DNA of 64,000 nt. It comes from JAICMB01 sp963802915. Its GTDB lineage: Bacteria; Acidobacteriota; Terriglobia; Bryobacterales; Bryobacteraceae. A program made the position numbers and the translations under genes. Below are positions 25,238 to 35,100 of this stretch, in pieces. The notes under the pieces are model-generated. The model saw only the letters and a program-made list of their open reading frames with translations. It searched no databases and was not told the origin of the DNA. The stretch covers positions 496,001 to 560,000 of the forward strand of contig CAWDKQ010000013.1 of assembly GCA_963802915.1 (NCBI GenBank). Direction: 5' to 3'. Position 1 is the stretch's first letter; each line of letters opens with the position of its first letter.

Positions 25238-27835
25238 ATGTTTAACCTTTCTTCTAAGACCCAAGTGAATGAACTGAATGCGAAACTGGAGGCATTGGAC
25301 AAGTCCCAGGCGGTGATTGAGTTTAATATGGATGGCACCATCATCCATGCCAACCAGAACTTCCTGAACGTCCTTGGCTATACGATAGATGAAATCAAAA
25401 ACAAGCATCACAGCATGTTCGTTGAGGCCGCCTATAAGAACAGCATCGAATACAAGCAGTTCTGGGACGCCCTTAACCGCGGCGAATTCCAGGCGGCGGA
25501 ATATAAACGCATCGGCAAGGGTGGCAGGGAAGTGTGGATTCAGGCTTCCTATAACCCGCTTCTGGATGCGAAGGGCAGGGCTTACAAGGTGATCAAATAT
25601 GCAACCGACATCACCAAGGCGAAGCTGGAGAGCATGAATTCCAGCCGCATCAAGCTGGCGCTCGACAGAACTATGGGCAACGTGATGCTGGCCGATGAAA
25701 ACAATATCATCATCTATATGAACGAATCTGTCCTCAATATGATGCGGGCCGCGGAAGCAGAAATACGCAAATCCATACCTGGATTCAGCGCCGAGGGCAT
25801 CCTCGGCCAGAGCTTCGACAGGTTCCACAAAAATCCAGCGCACCAGAAAGAAGTCGTGGGCAGGATGTCCGGCAACCTTAGAAGCACGATTCAGATCGGG
25901 GATAATGTCTTCAACCTGAACGCCAACCCCATTGTTGACAAGGACGGAAAGCGAATCGGCTCAGTGGTGGAATGGCTGAACAATACCGACAAAGCTCAAG
26001 TTGAGGCCATCAGTAAGTCGCAGGCGGTCATTGAGTTCCATATGGACGGTACCATCGTTAGCGCCAACCAGAATTTTCTTGCAACGATGGGTTACACGCT
26101 CGATGAAATCAAGGGCAAGCACCACAGCATGTTTGTCGAGCCCACCTACAGGAGCAGTATCGAGTATTCGGAATTCTGGGCAAGGCTCAACCGCGGTGAG
26201 TACCAAGCGGCAGAATATAAACGCCTCGGCAAGGGGGGGAAAGAAGTTTGGATTCAGGCCTCCTATAATCCCATCATGGGCTGGAACGGGAAACCTGTCC
26301 GCGTCGTCAAATTCGCGACTGAAACCACCAAGCAGAAACTGCAAAATGCCGACTATGCGGGACAGATAGAGGCTATCGGCAAATCGCAAGCGGTGATTGA
26401 ATTCAATATGGATGCAACAATCATCAATGCCAACGCGAATTTCCTGAATACGCTTGGCTATACGCTCGATGAAGTCAAAGGCAAGCATCACAGCATGTTT
26501 GTCGAGACTGCCTATAAGAACAGTGTCGAGTACAAGCAGTTCTGGGATTCCCTTAACCGCGGCGAGTATCAGCAGGCGGAATATAAACGCCTCGGCAAGG
26601 GTGGCAAAGAGGTCTGGATTCAGGCTTCCTATAACCCGATTCTGGATTTGAACGGCAAGCCGTTTAAGGTCGTGAAATACGCGACCGATGTGACGCAAAT
26701 GGTCACCACCAGGACTGAAAACGAAAAGGGCATGAACGAGGCGGTGAAAGTGCTCCAGGAAGTGTCCGGAGGTAATCTGGTGCACAAGATGGAGGGCAAT
26801 TACCTTGGAACTTTTGCTGATATTAAAAAAGCCGTGAATGCCACTATTGAGAAACTGACTGAAATTGCAGTCCGCATTAAGGAATCGGCTTCCTCCGTCA
26901 ACTCCGCCGCAGGCGAGATTGCCGCCGGCAGTTCGGATCTTTCGATGCGCACCGAGCAGCAGGCCTCTTCGCTGGAGGAAACCGCTGCTTCCATGGAGGA
27001 AATCACCGGCACGGTGAAGCAGAACTCGCAGAACGCAAGCAGCGCCAACGAGCTTTCCACGAATGCAAGCAATATCGCCGATGCCGGAAGCAAGGTGGTG
27101 GCCGAGGCGGTGACTGCCATGGGCAGCATCGAGAAGTCGTCACAGAAGATTTCCGACATCATAGGTGCTATCGACGAAATCGCTTTCCAGACCAACCTTC
27201 TGGCCTTGAACGCGGCGGTGGAAGCAGCGCGAGCGGGAGATGCAGGCAAGGGTTTCGCAGTGGTCGCCTCGGAAGTGCGCGCTCTTGCGGGACGCTCCGC
27301 CTCGGCCTCCAAAGAAATTAAGACACTCATCAACGAAAGCGCTGGGCAGGTCAAGATCGGCGCACAGCTGGTCAATCAGGCGGGCGAGACGTTCAAGGGG
27401 ATCGTCGGTTCGGTCAAGCAAGTGGCGAGTATCGTCTCCGAGATTGCCTCGGCCAGCGTGCAGCAGTCCACGGGCATTGATGAGATTAACTCGGCGGTGA
27501 CCCAGATGGATGAAGTGACGCAACAAAACGCTGCGCTGGTCGAAGAGAACACCGCCGCCGCGCAGTCCATGCTGGAGCAGTCCAAGACGCTTGATGCGCT
27601 CGTCAGCTTCTTCAAGATTGATGAAGCCAGCAGCCAGCCGGCGGTTTCAGAACACAAAGCCGCCCCCGCTCCTGTACAAAGGCCCGCTTCGAAGGTGGTG
27701 AAGCCTGTCGTCAAGCCGCCGGTGCGAAAATCCTCTGCAAACGGTCAAGGTAGCCACACCAAGCCGGTTGCCCTGGTTGCAAAAGCAAGTGGCACGCGCG
27801 GCAAAACCAGTGAGCAAGGCTGGGAGGAGTTCTAA
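25238..27835 (+). CDS. Cytosolic methyl-accepting chemotaxis protein with four PAS domains
   Basis: This 865-residue receptor has no membrane segment. PAS domains occupy about residues 15-130, 135-250 (divergent), 255-375 and 380-495. Domains 1, 3 and 4 are near-copies sharing SQAVIEF, GYT-DEIK/V and EVWIQASYNP. A HAMP-like linker follows (GMNEAVKVLQEVSGGNLVHK), then a full signalling domain with the hairpin tip EIAFQTNLLALNAAVEAARA near 650. An Ala/Pro/Lys tail ends in GWEEF, an xWxxF-type pentapeptide that tethers CheR or CheB in other receptors. PAS domains suggest sensing of redox state or a small ligand in the cytosol, but no haem- or flavin-binding residue is certain. Confidence 0.95.
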   Translation: MFNLSSKTQVNELNAKLEALDKSQAVIEFNMDGTIIHANQNFLNVLGYTIDEIKNKHHSMFVEAAYKNSIEYKQFWDALNRGEFQAAEYKRIGKGGREVWIQASYNPLLDAKGRAYKVIKYATDITKAKLESMNSSRIKLALDRTMGNVMLADENNIIIYMNESVLNMMRAAEAEIRKSIPGFSAEGILGQSFDRFHKNPAHQKEVVGRMSGNLRSTIQIGDNVFNLNANPIVDKDGKRIGSVVEWLNNTDKAQVEAISKSQAVIEFHMDGTIVSANQNFLATMGYTLDEIKGKHHSMFVEPTYRSSIEYSEFWARLNRGEYQAAEYKRLGKGGKEVWIQASYNPIMGWNGKPVRVVKFATETTKQKLQNADYAGQIEAIGKSQAVIEFNMDATIINANANFLNTLGYTLDEVKGKHHSMFVETAYKNSVEYKQFWDSLNRGEYQQAEYKRLGKGGKEVWIQASYNPILDLNGKPFKVVKYATDVTQMVTTRTENEKGMNEAVKVLQEVSGGNLVHKMEGNYLGTFADIKKAVNATIEKLTEIAVRIKESASSVNSAAGEIAAGSSDLSMRTEQQASSLEETAASMEEITGTVKQNSQNASSANELSTNASNIADAGSKVVAEAVTAMGSIEKSSQKISDIIGAIDEIAFQTNLLALNAAVEAARAGDAGKGFAVVASEVRALAGRSASASKEIKTLINESAGQVKIGAQLVNQAGETFKGIVGSVKQVASIVSEIASASVQQSTGIDEINSAVTQMDEVTQQNAALVEENTAAAQSMLEQSKTLDALVSFFKIDEASSQPAVSEHKAAPAPVQRPASKVVKPVVKPPVRKSSANGQGSHTKPVALVAKASGTRGKTSEQGWEEF
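25301..25620 (+). repeat. PAS-coding DNA repeat, copy 1
   Basis: This is the first of three closely similar PAS-encoding stretches; the counterparts begin near 26012 and 26381. Copy 1 and copy 3 are offset by exactly 1080 bases (360 codons). Similarity at the nucleotide level points to recent in-frame duplication. Confidence 0.7.
26012..26340 (+). repeat. PAS-coding DNA repeat, copy 2
   Basis: This is the second copy; it begins 369 bases (123 codons) before copy 3. It carries codon changes in its first third (e.g. ValSerAlaAsn in place of IleHisAlaAsn) but keeps the EVWIQASYNP-coding end. Confidence 0.7.
26381..26700 (+). repeat. PAS-coding DNA repeat, copy 3
   Basis: This is the third copy, immediately before the HAMP-like linker. 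It is more like copy 1 than copy 2 in the segment coding AYKNSVEYKQFWDSLNRGEY. Confidence 0.7.
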
Positions 27836-27873
27836 TATCTTGGGGTACCCGAGCCGGTTCGCCTCGGTGCGTG

Positions 27874-28284
27874 CTATTCCTTCCAGAACCGATGTTCCGC
27901 CGGAACGGTTGCCCGCCAGGCAAGGATGCTCTCAACCTGCCTGAGAAAATTCGGCAGGTTCGGGTCATCCGGGTCGCTTCGCATCATCGGCAGCAGCGTT
28001 TTGTCGCGGAAGCGAAGCCATGAGGCCGTCGCACTCAGCTTGCCGGGCGGATGGATGAGATAGTCCAACGTCCCGATTAGCTCGGGGCTTTCGTCAGGGT
28101 GTTCAAGGTACAGGCGGGCTCTCCGTTCCCAGTCCGGCGGGAGAGTGTCAGAATTCGCGCTCATGTCCGAATGACGCTCACCCACTCTCTCGGCGATGCC
28201 CCCTGCCCCTTTCGGCGTCTTCGCATAGGCCCGCACCCAGGCGGCGAATGCCGCCAGTCCCTTGAAAATGTCGCGTCTTGTCAT
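27874..28284 (-). CDS. Hypothetical protein of 136 residues
   Basis: The protein starts MTRRDIFKGLAAFAAWVRA, which has a short hydrophobic stretch but no clear signal peptide. It continues as a soluble, charged chain (DWERRARLYLEHPDESPELI, RFRDKTLLPMMRSDPDDPNL, ending EHRFWKE). No domain was recognised. It lies on the same strand as the XRE regulator, 149 bases downstream of it, so it may share that transcript. Confidence 0.5.
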   Translation of the reverse strand: MTRRDIFKGLAAFAAWVRAYAKTPKGAGGIAERVGERHSDMSANSDTLPPDWERRARLYLEHPDESPELIGTLDYLIHPPGKLSATASWLRFRDKTLLPMMRSDPDDPNLPNFLRQVESILAWRATVPAEHRFWKE

Positions 28285-28433
28285 CGATCCGATTATGGAT
28301 CGAAACGGGGGTGACCTGGATCAGTCCGCGCGTCCATCGTGAACGGCGAAGCAAGCCCGCGCTTTTCAAACGAGCGCCGCAGGGCTTGCGCAGCCCCTTA
28401 TCGCCGCCGTACCTTAACTGGCGTGCGGGGCGT

Positions 28434-28691
28434 TTACCCTTTCGCGGCCCGGAGCCGGACTCCCGGCCTGTCGTCGTTGAGGAATTCAACTCCGGCCTTC
28501 TCCAATGCTGTCATTACCCTGACAAGGGTGTCAGTGCGGGAATCAACATGCCCGTCCGATTCTTCCATCTTCCGCAGTGTTCCGAGCGCAACCTTGCCAC
28601 GCTTTGCGAGGTCCCTTTGCGTCCAGCCGAGAAGTCCGCGCGCCGCCCGTAAATGCCTGCCGGTTATGAGGATCAAGGGGAACTTTAGCAT
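28434..28691 (-). CDS. XRE-family helix-turn-helix regulator
   Basis: This 85-residue single-domain regulator reads ITGRHLRAARGLLGWTQRDL, AKRGKVALGTLRKMEES, then VMTALEKAGVEFLNDDRPGV, a Cro/C1-type HTH of the compact kind common on mobile elements. Its start faces the Kelch gene across about 80 bases that hold two palindromes (28718-28740 and 28759-28774). It probably represses itself and the divergent gene. Confidence 0.9.
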   Translation of the reverse strand: MLKFPLILITGRHLRAARGLLGWTQRDLAKRGKVALGTLRKMEESDGHVDSRTDTLVRVMTALEKAGVEFLNDDRPGVRLRAAKG

Positions 28692-28717
28692 CGGACACTC
28701 GTAAGCTCAATTTAATG

Positions 28718-28740
28718 AGCAATATGAGCAGTATATTGCT
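28718..28740. promoter_or_regulatory. Palindromic operator in front of the XRE regulator
   Basis: AGCAATAT-GAGCAGT-ATATTGCT has perfect eight-base arms and lies 26 bases upstream of the XRE start codon. TGAGCA direct half-sites occur within and beside it. It is the natural binding site candidate for the adjacent HTH protein. Confidence 0.6.
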
Positions 28741-28758
28741 TTTTTTGCTCAGTTTGTG

Positions 28759-28774
28759 GCATGATCCGATCATG
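28759..28774. promoter_or_regulatory. Palindrome that includes the start codon of the Kelch gene
   Basis: GCATGATC-C-GATCATGC is a perfect inverted repeat whose last arm contains the ATG at 28772-28774. It may be an operator or an RNA hairpin masking the start codon. Confidence 0.4.
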
Positions 28775-30469
28775 CTACGAACACCACTCGCCGCCTTCTG
28801 GGCGGCGCTTTCATTTCTTGTCCTGCTTGCGCAGGGCCAACCCAACAGCTGGACCACCGGAGCGCCGATGCCGACCCCGCGCCAATACCCGTTCACGGGC
28901 GCCATCGGCCAGAACATCTATGTCGTCGGAGGCGCGAACGATTCGACCGTGCTCAGCGTCAACGAGGTTTACAACACCGCGACCGATACATGGACGACCG
29001 CTGCGCCAATGCCCACGGCGCGGTGGGATGGAGCCTCCGCCGTCGTAAACAACGTTCTCTATACCATCGGCGGTGGAGTGAACGGCTCGGAAGTGAATGT
29101 CGTCCAAGCCTACGACCCGGCGAGCAATACGTGGTCCACCAAGGCTCCGATGCCGATCAGCAACGACAGCATGTACGCGGTGGTGGAGAACAACATCATC
29201 TATGTCATCGGCGGCTGCTGCACCGGCGGCAGCGTGCGGTTCTCGACTGTGCTGTCCTATAATCCCGCCACCAATGTATGGAGCACGCTTGCCTCGCTTA
29301 AAGTCGCCAAATCGCAATCGGCGGTGGGCCTGTTCGGCTCGGTGATCGTCTCCGCCGGAGGACTGCTCAGCAGTTCGGACGCTACCACCGACAATGAGGG
29401 CTACAACGCCGCGACCAACACATGGACGGCCCTTGCGCCCCTGCCCTCCGCCCGGCAAGCGGGCTGCTTTGAGGCCGCAGGCGGCACGCTGTATTTTGCG
29501 GGGGGCCATGATGTCGGCAACGGAAACCCCGTCGCCACCATGGACGCATACGACGCGAACACCAATGACTGGACCAGCGGCCTGGCCTCGATGCCCCACG
29601 CCGTGGTGAATCCCGGCTCCGCCAGCGTCGGCGGACTTCTCTACTGTTTCGGGGGTTCCAATTCTGGCGCGCCCTTTGAAGGCACCATCTATGACTATGT
29701 GCAAATCTACCAGCCCGGCGGCCCGCCTTCAATCAACACCGGCGGCGTGCTGAGCGCCAGCGGATTCGGGGCCTTCACTTCCATCGCCCCCGGCTCATGG
29801 ATTGAGATTTACGGCAGCAATCTCGCGAGCGACACCAGAAGCTGGACGGCGGCGGATTTTACCGGCATTGACGCGCCCACTGCGCTTGACGGCACGAAGG
29901 TGACCATAAACGGCGAGCAGGCCTTCATCGATTACATCAGTCCCGGCCAGGTCAATGCGCTGGTGCCTTCGGATATTCCGGCGGGCAGCCGGCAGATAAC
30001 CGTTATGAGCCCCTATGGCACGAGCGCCGCGTACAACATCACGGTTAACGCGGTCGAGCCGGGACTCCTCGCGCCGCCGTCGTTCAATATCGGCGGAGTT
30101 CAATACGCGGTTGCGATATTCACGGACGGCGCTTACGCGCTTTCCACGGGCGCTATCGCGGGCGTCAATTCCAGACCGGCGAAGCCCGGCGATGTCCTGA
30201 CGCTTTACGGCGTCGGCTTCGGGCCGGTCATACCCGCCATACCAGCGGGCCAGATCGTGCAGCAACTCAATATGCTCTCTCTGCCTTTTCAGGTTTCAAT
30301 CGGAGGCGAGCTTGCGGCTGTCGCTTACGATGGCCTGGCCCCGGACTTTACCGGCCTCTACCAGTTCAATGTCACCGTCCCCGCCGTCCCTTCAGGCAAC
30401 GCGGCACTTGCCTTCACGCTTAACGGGGTTTCGGGAACGCAGAATCTTTACATTGCCACCGGGCAGTGA
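28772..30469 (+). CDS. Secreted Kelch-repeat protein with TIGR03437 C-terminal domain
   Basis: From the ATG at 28772 (565 residues) the protein starts with a signal peptide (MLRTPLAAFWAALSFLVLLA, then QGQ). About six Kelch blades follow, recognisable by repeats such as VYNTATDTWTTAAPMPTARW and the double-Gly strands YVVGGAN, YTIGGG and YVIGGC. From about residue 325 the C-terminal domain reads GVLSASGFGAFTSIAPGSWI, YISPGQVNALVP and LYQFNVTVP, matching the TIGR03437 family found mainly in Solibacter-like Acidobacteria. It is likely exported and may bind a polysaccharide or protein partner. Starts at 28715 and 28733 would lie in the operator and are less likely. Confidence 0.85.
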   Translation: MLRTPLAAFWAALSFLVLLAQGQPNSWTTGAPMPTPRQYPFTGAIGQNIYVVGGANDSTVLSVNEVYNTATDTWTTAAPMPTARWDGASAVVNNVLYTIGGGVNGSEVNVVQAYDPASNTWSTKAPMPISNDSMYAVVENNIIYVIGGCCTGGSVRFSTVLSYNPATNVWSTLASLKVAKSQSAVGLFGSVIVSAGGLLSSSDATTDNEGYNAATNTWTALAPLPSARQAGCFEAAGGTLYFAGGHDVGNGNPVATMDAYDANTNDWTSGLASMPHAVVNPGSASVGGLLYCFGGSNSGAPFEGTIYDYVQIYQPGGPPSINTGGVLSASGFGAFTSIAPGSWIEIYGSNLASDTRSWTAADFTGIDAPTALDGTKVTINGEQAFIDYISPGQVNALVPSDIPAGSRQITVMSPYGTSAAYNITVNAVEPGLLAPPSFNIGGVQYAVAIFTDGAYALSTGAIAGVNSRPAKPGDVLTLYGVGFGPVIPAIPAGQIVQQLNMLSLPFQVSIGGELAAVAYDGLAPDFTGLYQFNVTVPAVPSGNAALAFTLNGVSGTQNLYIATGQ

Positions 30470-30506
30470 AACCCGAAACGATTTCAAGAACAACAGAAAG
30501 GAACCC

Positions 30507-30710
30507 ATGGAAAAACATCAAGAAAATAGTGAGCCGGGCGCGATGGAACACGCGCTCGTAGGCGCGGGCGTCGGCGTAGCCGGCACCGGAACCTCCATCG
30601 CCATTATCGGCCTTTCGGCGGCTCTGCCGCTCCTGCCGGTCTTCCTTGCCATAGGCGCGGCGGGGGGACTCGCATGGTGGGGAGCCAAGGCCGCCGCCAA
30701 GAAACTGTGA
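30507..30710 (+). CDS. Small membrane protein, possible anchor of the coupling protein
   Basis: This 67-residue protein has two hydrophobic stretches: AGTGTSIAIIGLSAALPLL and PVFLAIGAAGGLAWWGAKAA. GAAAGGAACC lies before the ATG. It ends six bases before the coupling-protein gene. That protein lacks the usual N-terminal membrane helices, so this small protein may supply them as a separate subunit. A holin-like or unrelated role is possible. Confidence 0.6.
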   Translation: MEKHQENSEPGAMEHALVGAGVGVAGTGTSIAIIGLSAALPLLPVFLAIGAAGGLAWWGAKAAAKKL

Positions 30711-30716
30711 GCCCCA

Positions 30717-31937
30717 ATGTCTGGATATATTCTCGGCCGCACCTCGTCCGCGCGTCGTCCTTTCGGCTTCACCGAGCGCGCGCGTCCGGCATCCGGGGAA
30801 CTCATCACTTACTCCGGCGACGGCCATCTCATAACGTTTGCGCCCACGGGCACCGGCAAGACTTCGGGGCCGGTCATCTGCAACGCACTCACGCATCCCG
30901 GCCAGCTTGTCGTGCTCGATATGAAAGGTGAAGTACACGCCGCGACAGCGAGCGCGCGCCGCGCGATGGGACAGCAGGTGCATGTCCTCGACTTGCGCGA
31001 CGACGCGCAGACCGGCTCGCTGAATCCCCTCGACCTCGCGGTTCGCTCAGGAACCGATCTTGCCGCCGTGGCGCGCGGCTTCGCCGCGGAAATCATCGAG
31101 CGAGCGCCTGACGAGCGGGACAGGTTCTGGAACGATTGGTCGGAGACCATGATTGCCGGCGCAACCGCCTGGCTGCTTTGCGACCGTCCGCGCGAGGAAC
31201 GGAGGCTCAGCGCGCTATTCGACCTGTTCACCGATGACGACGTGGCTTACCGCATCGCCACGCACCTGGATAAGAAGGAAGTCGCCAACCGCTCAGCCAA
31301 AGCCTCGTTCTGTTCGTTTCTGCAGCTTCCCGGTGAAAATACGCGCCCGAGCGTCCTGGCCTCCGTGCTCACGCATCTGAGACTATTCGACACCGACCTC
31401 GTGCGCAAGCTGACGGATACCAGCACCATCGATATCGACGCGTTTATCGCTGGCGAGCCCATGTCGCTCTACATCATCGTGCCGCCGTTGCGTCTCACCG
31501 CTTACCGCCCGCTGCTTCGGATATGGCTCTCTGGATTGATACTGGCGGTGACACAGCGCAAGACGCCTCCCAAGGAACGCACATTGATGCTCTGCGACGA
31601 AATCGGCAATCTCGGCAGGCTTGACGCGTTGCTGGTCGCGGCGACGCTCTTGCGTTCCTGGGGCGTCACGCTCTGGACGTTCTGGCAGAACGCCGCGCAG
31701 CTTCAGATATACGGCGACCAAGCGAACACGCTCATCGACAACGCCGGGGTGATACAGGCGTTCGGCGCGAGAAACCGGCGCATGGCGCAGGATCTCGTCA
31801 ATCTGGTCGGCGGCCTTGCGCCCGATGAAATCCTTAACATGCCCAAGGACGAGCAGATTCTCCTCATTGAGGGTAAGAATATCCGGTGCAGGCAGGCCCG
31901 GTATTATAGCGACGAGCTTTTCCGCGCGAAGGCATAA
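30717..31937 (+). CDS. VirD4/TraG-type conjugative coupling ATPase, soluble form
   Basis: This 406-residue ATPase carries a Walker A APTGTGKTSG near residue 42, the coupling-protein strand VVLDMKGEV (family VYDPKGE-like), a Walker B region LMLCDEIGNLGRLDALL and the late QNAAQLQIYG (family QSxxQL). These identify a T4SS coupling protein, the pump that passes relaxase-bound DNA to the secretion channel. Typical VirD4/TraG proteins have two N-terminal membrane helices; here the N-terminus starts almost at the nucleotide-binding domain and the preceding small membrane protein may complete it. A second coupling-type ATPase is at 60821. Confidence 0.85.
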   Translation: MSGYILGRTSSARRPFGFTERARPASGELITYSGDGHLITFAPTGTGKTSGPVICNALTHPGQLVVLDMKGEVHAATASARRAMGQQVHVLDLRDDAQTGSLNPLDLAVRSGTDLAAVARGFAAEIIERAPDERDRFWNDWSETMIAGATAWLLCDRPREERRLSALFDLFTDDDVAYRIATHLDKKEVANRSAKASFCSFLQLPGENTRPSVLASVLTHLRLFDTDLVRKLTDTSTIDIDAFIAGEPMSLYIIVPPLRLTAYRPLLRIWLSGLILAVTQRKTPPKERTLMLCDEIGNLGRLDALLVAATLLRSWGVTLWTFWQNAAQLQIYGDQANTLIDNAGVIQAFGARNRRMAQDLVNLVGGLAPDEILNMPKDEQILLIEGKNIRCRQARYYSDELFRAKA

Positions 31938-32197
31938 AGGCCGATCCGAGCGCGCAAAACCCTCAAATCCCGTTGACTTGCCCCCGTGCGGCGGTATGTT
32001 TCGCGTGAGCGCCGACATGCGCTCCCTGAACTCAAGGCTGGGCGTTCCCAAAAGCGCTTGGCCTTTTTCTTGCCAGATCAGCGGCATGTAAATCCTGCTT
32101 CCCTTTCTTATCAAAGCGTGTATTTGATCGGCCACCGGCGTTAAGACGCATAAAACTGCGCGGACACCGCAATAACCGCCTATTCAGGGAGTAGCAG

Positions 32198-35100
32198 ATG
32201 CCCGCAAAGCGTCAGGGCCGCAATGTGCGCCACCACTTTTCATTCTCCTATTCACTTGAAGCACTGGCGCTGATAGCGGCCGTGGTGGTTATCAACCTTG
32301 CGCTCCCGCAGGCGGCTCAGTCGCAGATTAGCAGCCATGTAGTCACCGCACCGTTCTCCGCTGGTACGCCGCATCTGACGCAGGCGAAGCTCCCCAAAGC
32401 CCCGATGCAGGTCGCCATGCCTGCCCCGTCGCCGATGAAGATTGTGCCGGGGATGGAAGAAGTGCTGGTGGCAACTGGCCAGGTGACGGATCAGGAAAGC
32501 AAGGATCTGGACGCGGCGATTAAGGAGTTTCGCGACTCACCGGCAAAAGTAGGAAAAGGCGGCGACTTCACCGACTATAGCAAGCCGCTGCTTTCCTTTA
32601 TCGTGACGCATCCGAATTCCAACTGGAATGCGGCTCTGCATACCAATCTTGCCCTGGGCTATTACCACGACGGCTATTACAGCCGCGCCTTCACCGAATT
32701 CGAGCAGGCCTGGCAGCTGGGCCGCAACGCCACTTCGCCGCAGGCGCATATCCTGATTGACCGCGCGGTGGGCGAGCTTGCCAAGATGCATGCGCGCGTC
32801 GGGCACGCCAAAGAACTTGAAGCGGTGCTGAACGACATCGGCAACCGACCCATCGGCGGTCCCGCCACCGACTTGCTTAATCTGTCGCGCGGGTCATTGA
32901 ATACCTTCAAGCATGAACCCGGCATATCCTATCTGTGCGGGCCAAAGGCGCTTGAGAACGTCCTGATTTCCCTCAAGGCCAGCAAGAAGCAGATAAAGGT
33001 AGCCGAAGACGCCAAGTCCGGCCCGCATGGTTTCTCGCTCCCACAGCTTGCCGCACTCGCCACCAAGGCGGGGCTCAAGTACAAGCTCATCCACCGCGAG
33101 GCTGGGCAACCCGTGCCCGTGCCCTCGATTGTTAACTGGAACGTACATCATTATGCCGCCATCGTGCGCGAGAAGGACGGACGCTATCTCGTGGACGACC
33201 CGACCTTCGGTTCCGGCGGCGGAGCCGGAGCGCTCACGCAGAAAGCCATCGATGCCGAGAGCAGCGGCTATTTCCTCGTTCCGGCCAAGGTTATTGCAGC
33301 GAACGCTAAGGCGGGCTGGCGCAATGTGAGCGCGAGTTCGGATGAGGCCAAGGCGGTTTACGGCATGGGCGCGACATTATATTTCTGGCCTGGGCTCGTG
33401 GCGTTTTGCGACTCTTGTCAAAATGCCGGTGAGCCTCCTGACCCAACCGCACCGGACGACTATCCAGGCGGGTTTGGGATGACGGTTGCCAGAGGGACAC
33501 CCGCAACGGTCAGCCTGCACCTTGAGGACACGCCCGTGGGCTACACGCCGCAGATAGGCCTGCCTACCCACGATACGATTGCATATAACTCGCGCGAAGA
33601 CCTGCAGCCCGCCACCTTTGGCTTCTCGAACCTTAGTTCTAAATGGAGTCACGGCTGGATGTCCTATATCCAGTACGACCCGACTCAGGCTTACGATCTC
33701 ATCTATCGCATTGCTGGTGGCGGGGGCGGTTACTACACGCACCAGATGCTCTTTGATACGACGGGGGCATACCTGCCGGAGACCCCCGACAATTCGGCGA
33801 CTCTCCGCGTCCCAGTGGTGGCGAACCCCACAAGCTTTGTGCGCAACATGCCCGACGGCGGCAAGGAAACCTACGGGCTCAGCAACGGCGCCACCACCTA
33901 TCCGGCCCTGATGTTCCTGACACAGGTCACGGACCCGAAGGGCAACACGACGACGCTCAATTACGATTCCTCGTTCCGCCTGACCTCGGTCGTGGATGCT
34001 ATGGGGCGCTCCATTACCTTCACCTACGGCCTCACCGGCTATCCGTTGCTTATCACCAAGGTCACCGATCCGTTCGGTCGCACGGCACAGCTCACCTATG
34101 ACACGAGCCAGCGGCTTTCCTCCATCACCGATCCGGTGGGAATCACGTCGAGCTTCGCCTATTCGCCGACCGAAACGACGTTTGTCAACTCACTCACCAC
34201 GCCCTACGGCACCTCGACCTTCAATGACACGGTCAATCCTCACGACGCAACCGGGGGCTACCTCGCGGCTTCCCTCACGCTCACCGACCCATTGGGCTAT
34301 ACGGATTTTCTGTATCTGAACCAGGACCCCACGGTCAACGGCACCCCTGACACCGACCCGGCAGACCTCATGCCCACTGGCTATTCTTCCTACAATCAGT
34401 TCCTGTCCTACCGCAACACCTATTACTGGGACCGGCACGCCTGGTCGGTCTGCGTGACCGCGGGCGGCTGCTCGATCACCAGCGGTGTGCCGCAGTCGGA
34501 GGACTTCACCAAGGCGGCGTTCACCCACTGGTCCCATCAGTCCGAAAACACGTCCGACGGTTCGAGGGAAACCACCAGTATCAAAAAGCCGCTCGAAAAC
34601 GCCGCCTGGTTTAAGTACAGCAATGGCACTTCACTCACTAGCGGCACGGTTGACCTGCCCTCCAGTTCCGGAAGGGTGCTGGATGACGGCACGAGCCAGG
34701 TCAGCACGGCGACCTATAATCAGTGGGAAACATACTACACCAACTCCCCCTATCCCCTTACCAGGACCGACGCGCTGGGGCGTGAGACGGAGTATAACTA
34801 CGCCACCAACCAGATAGACCTGCTTACGGTGCAGCAGAAGACCTCCGCTTCGGCCTTCACCACCATCGGCATGTTCGGCAGCTACAACACCCAGCACGAG
34901 CCGCAGACCTGGGCGGGGGCGGACGGGCAGACCTGGAACTATACCTACGACACGGTGGGCCAGATCAAAACCGTTACCGACCCCAACTCGGGCGTCACGA
35001 CGTATAACTATGACAGCAGCGGCAGGCTCTCGACCATCGTCAACGCTAACAGCGACACGGTGCTCACTAACACCTACGATTCCGCCGACCGCATCCAGAC

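Noticed and set aside
25301..26700. Triple DNA repeat considered as a non-coding tandem or CRISPR-like array
   Set aside because: The repeats are in frame, encode PAS domains and are over 300 bases long.
30717..31937. Considered as a stand-alone AAA/FtsK-type ATPase
   Set aside because: The QNAAQLQIYG and DEIGNLGRL elements fit VirD4/TraG coupling proteins better than FtsK.
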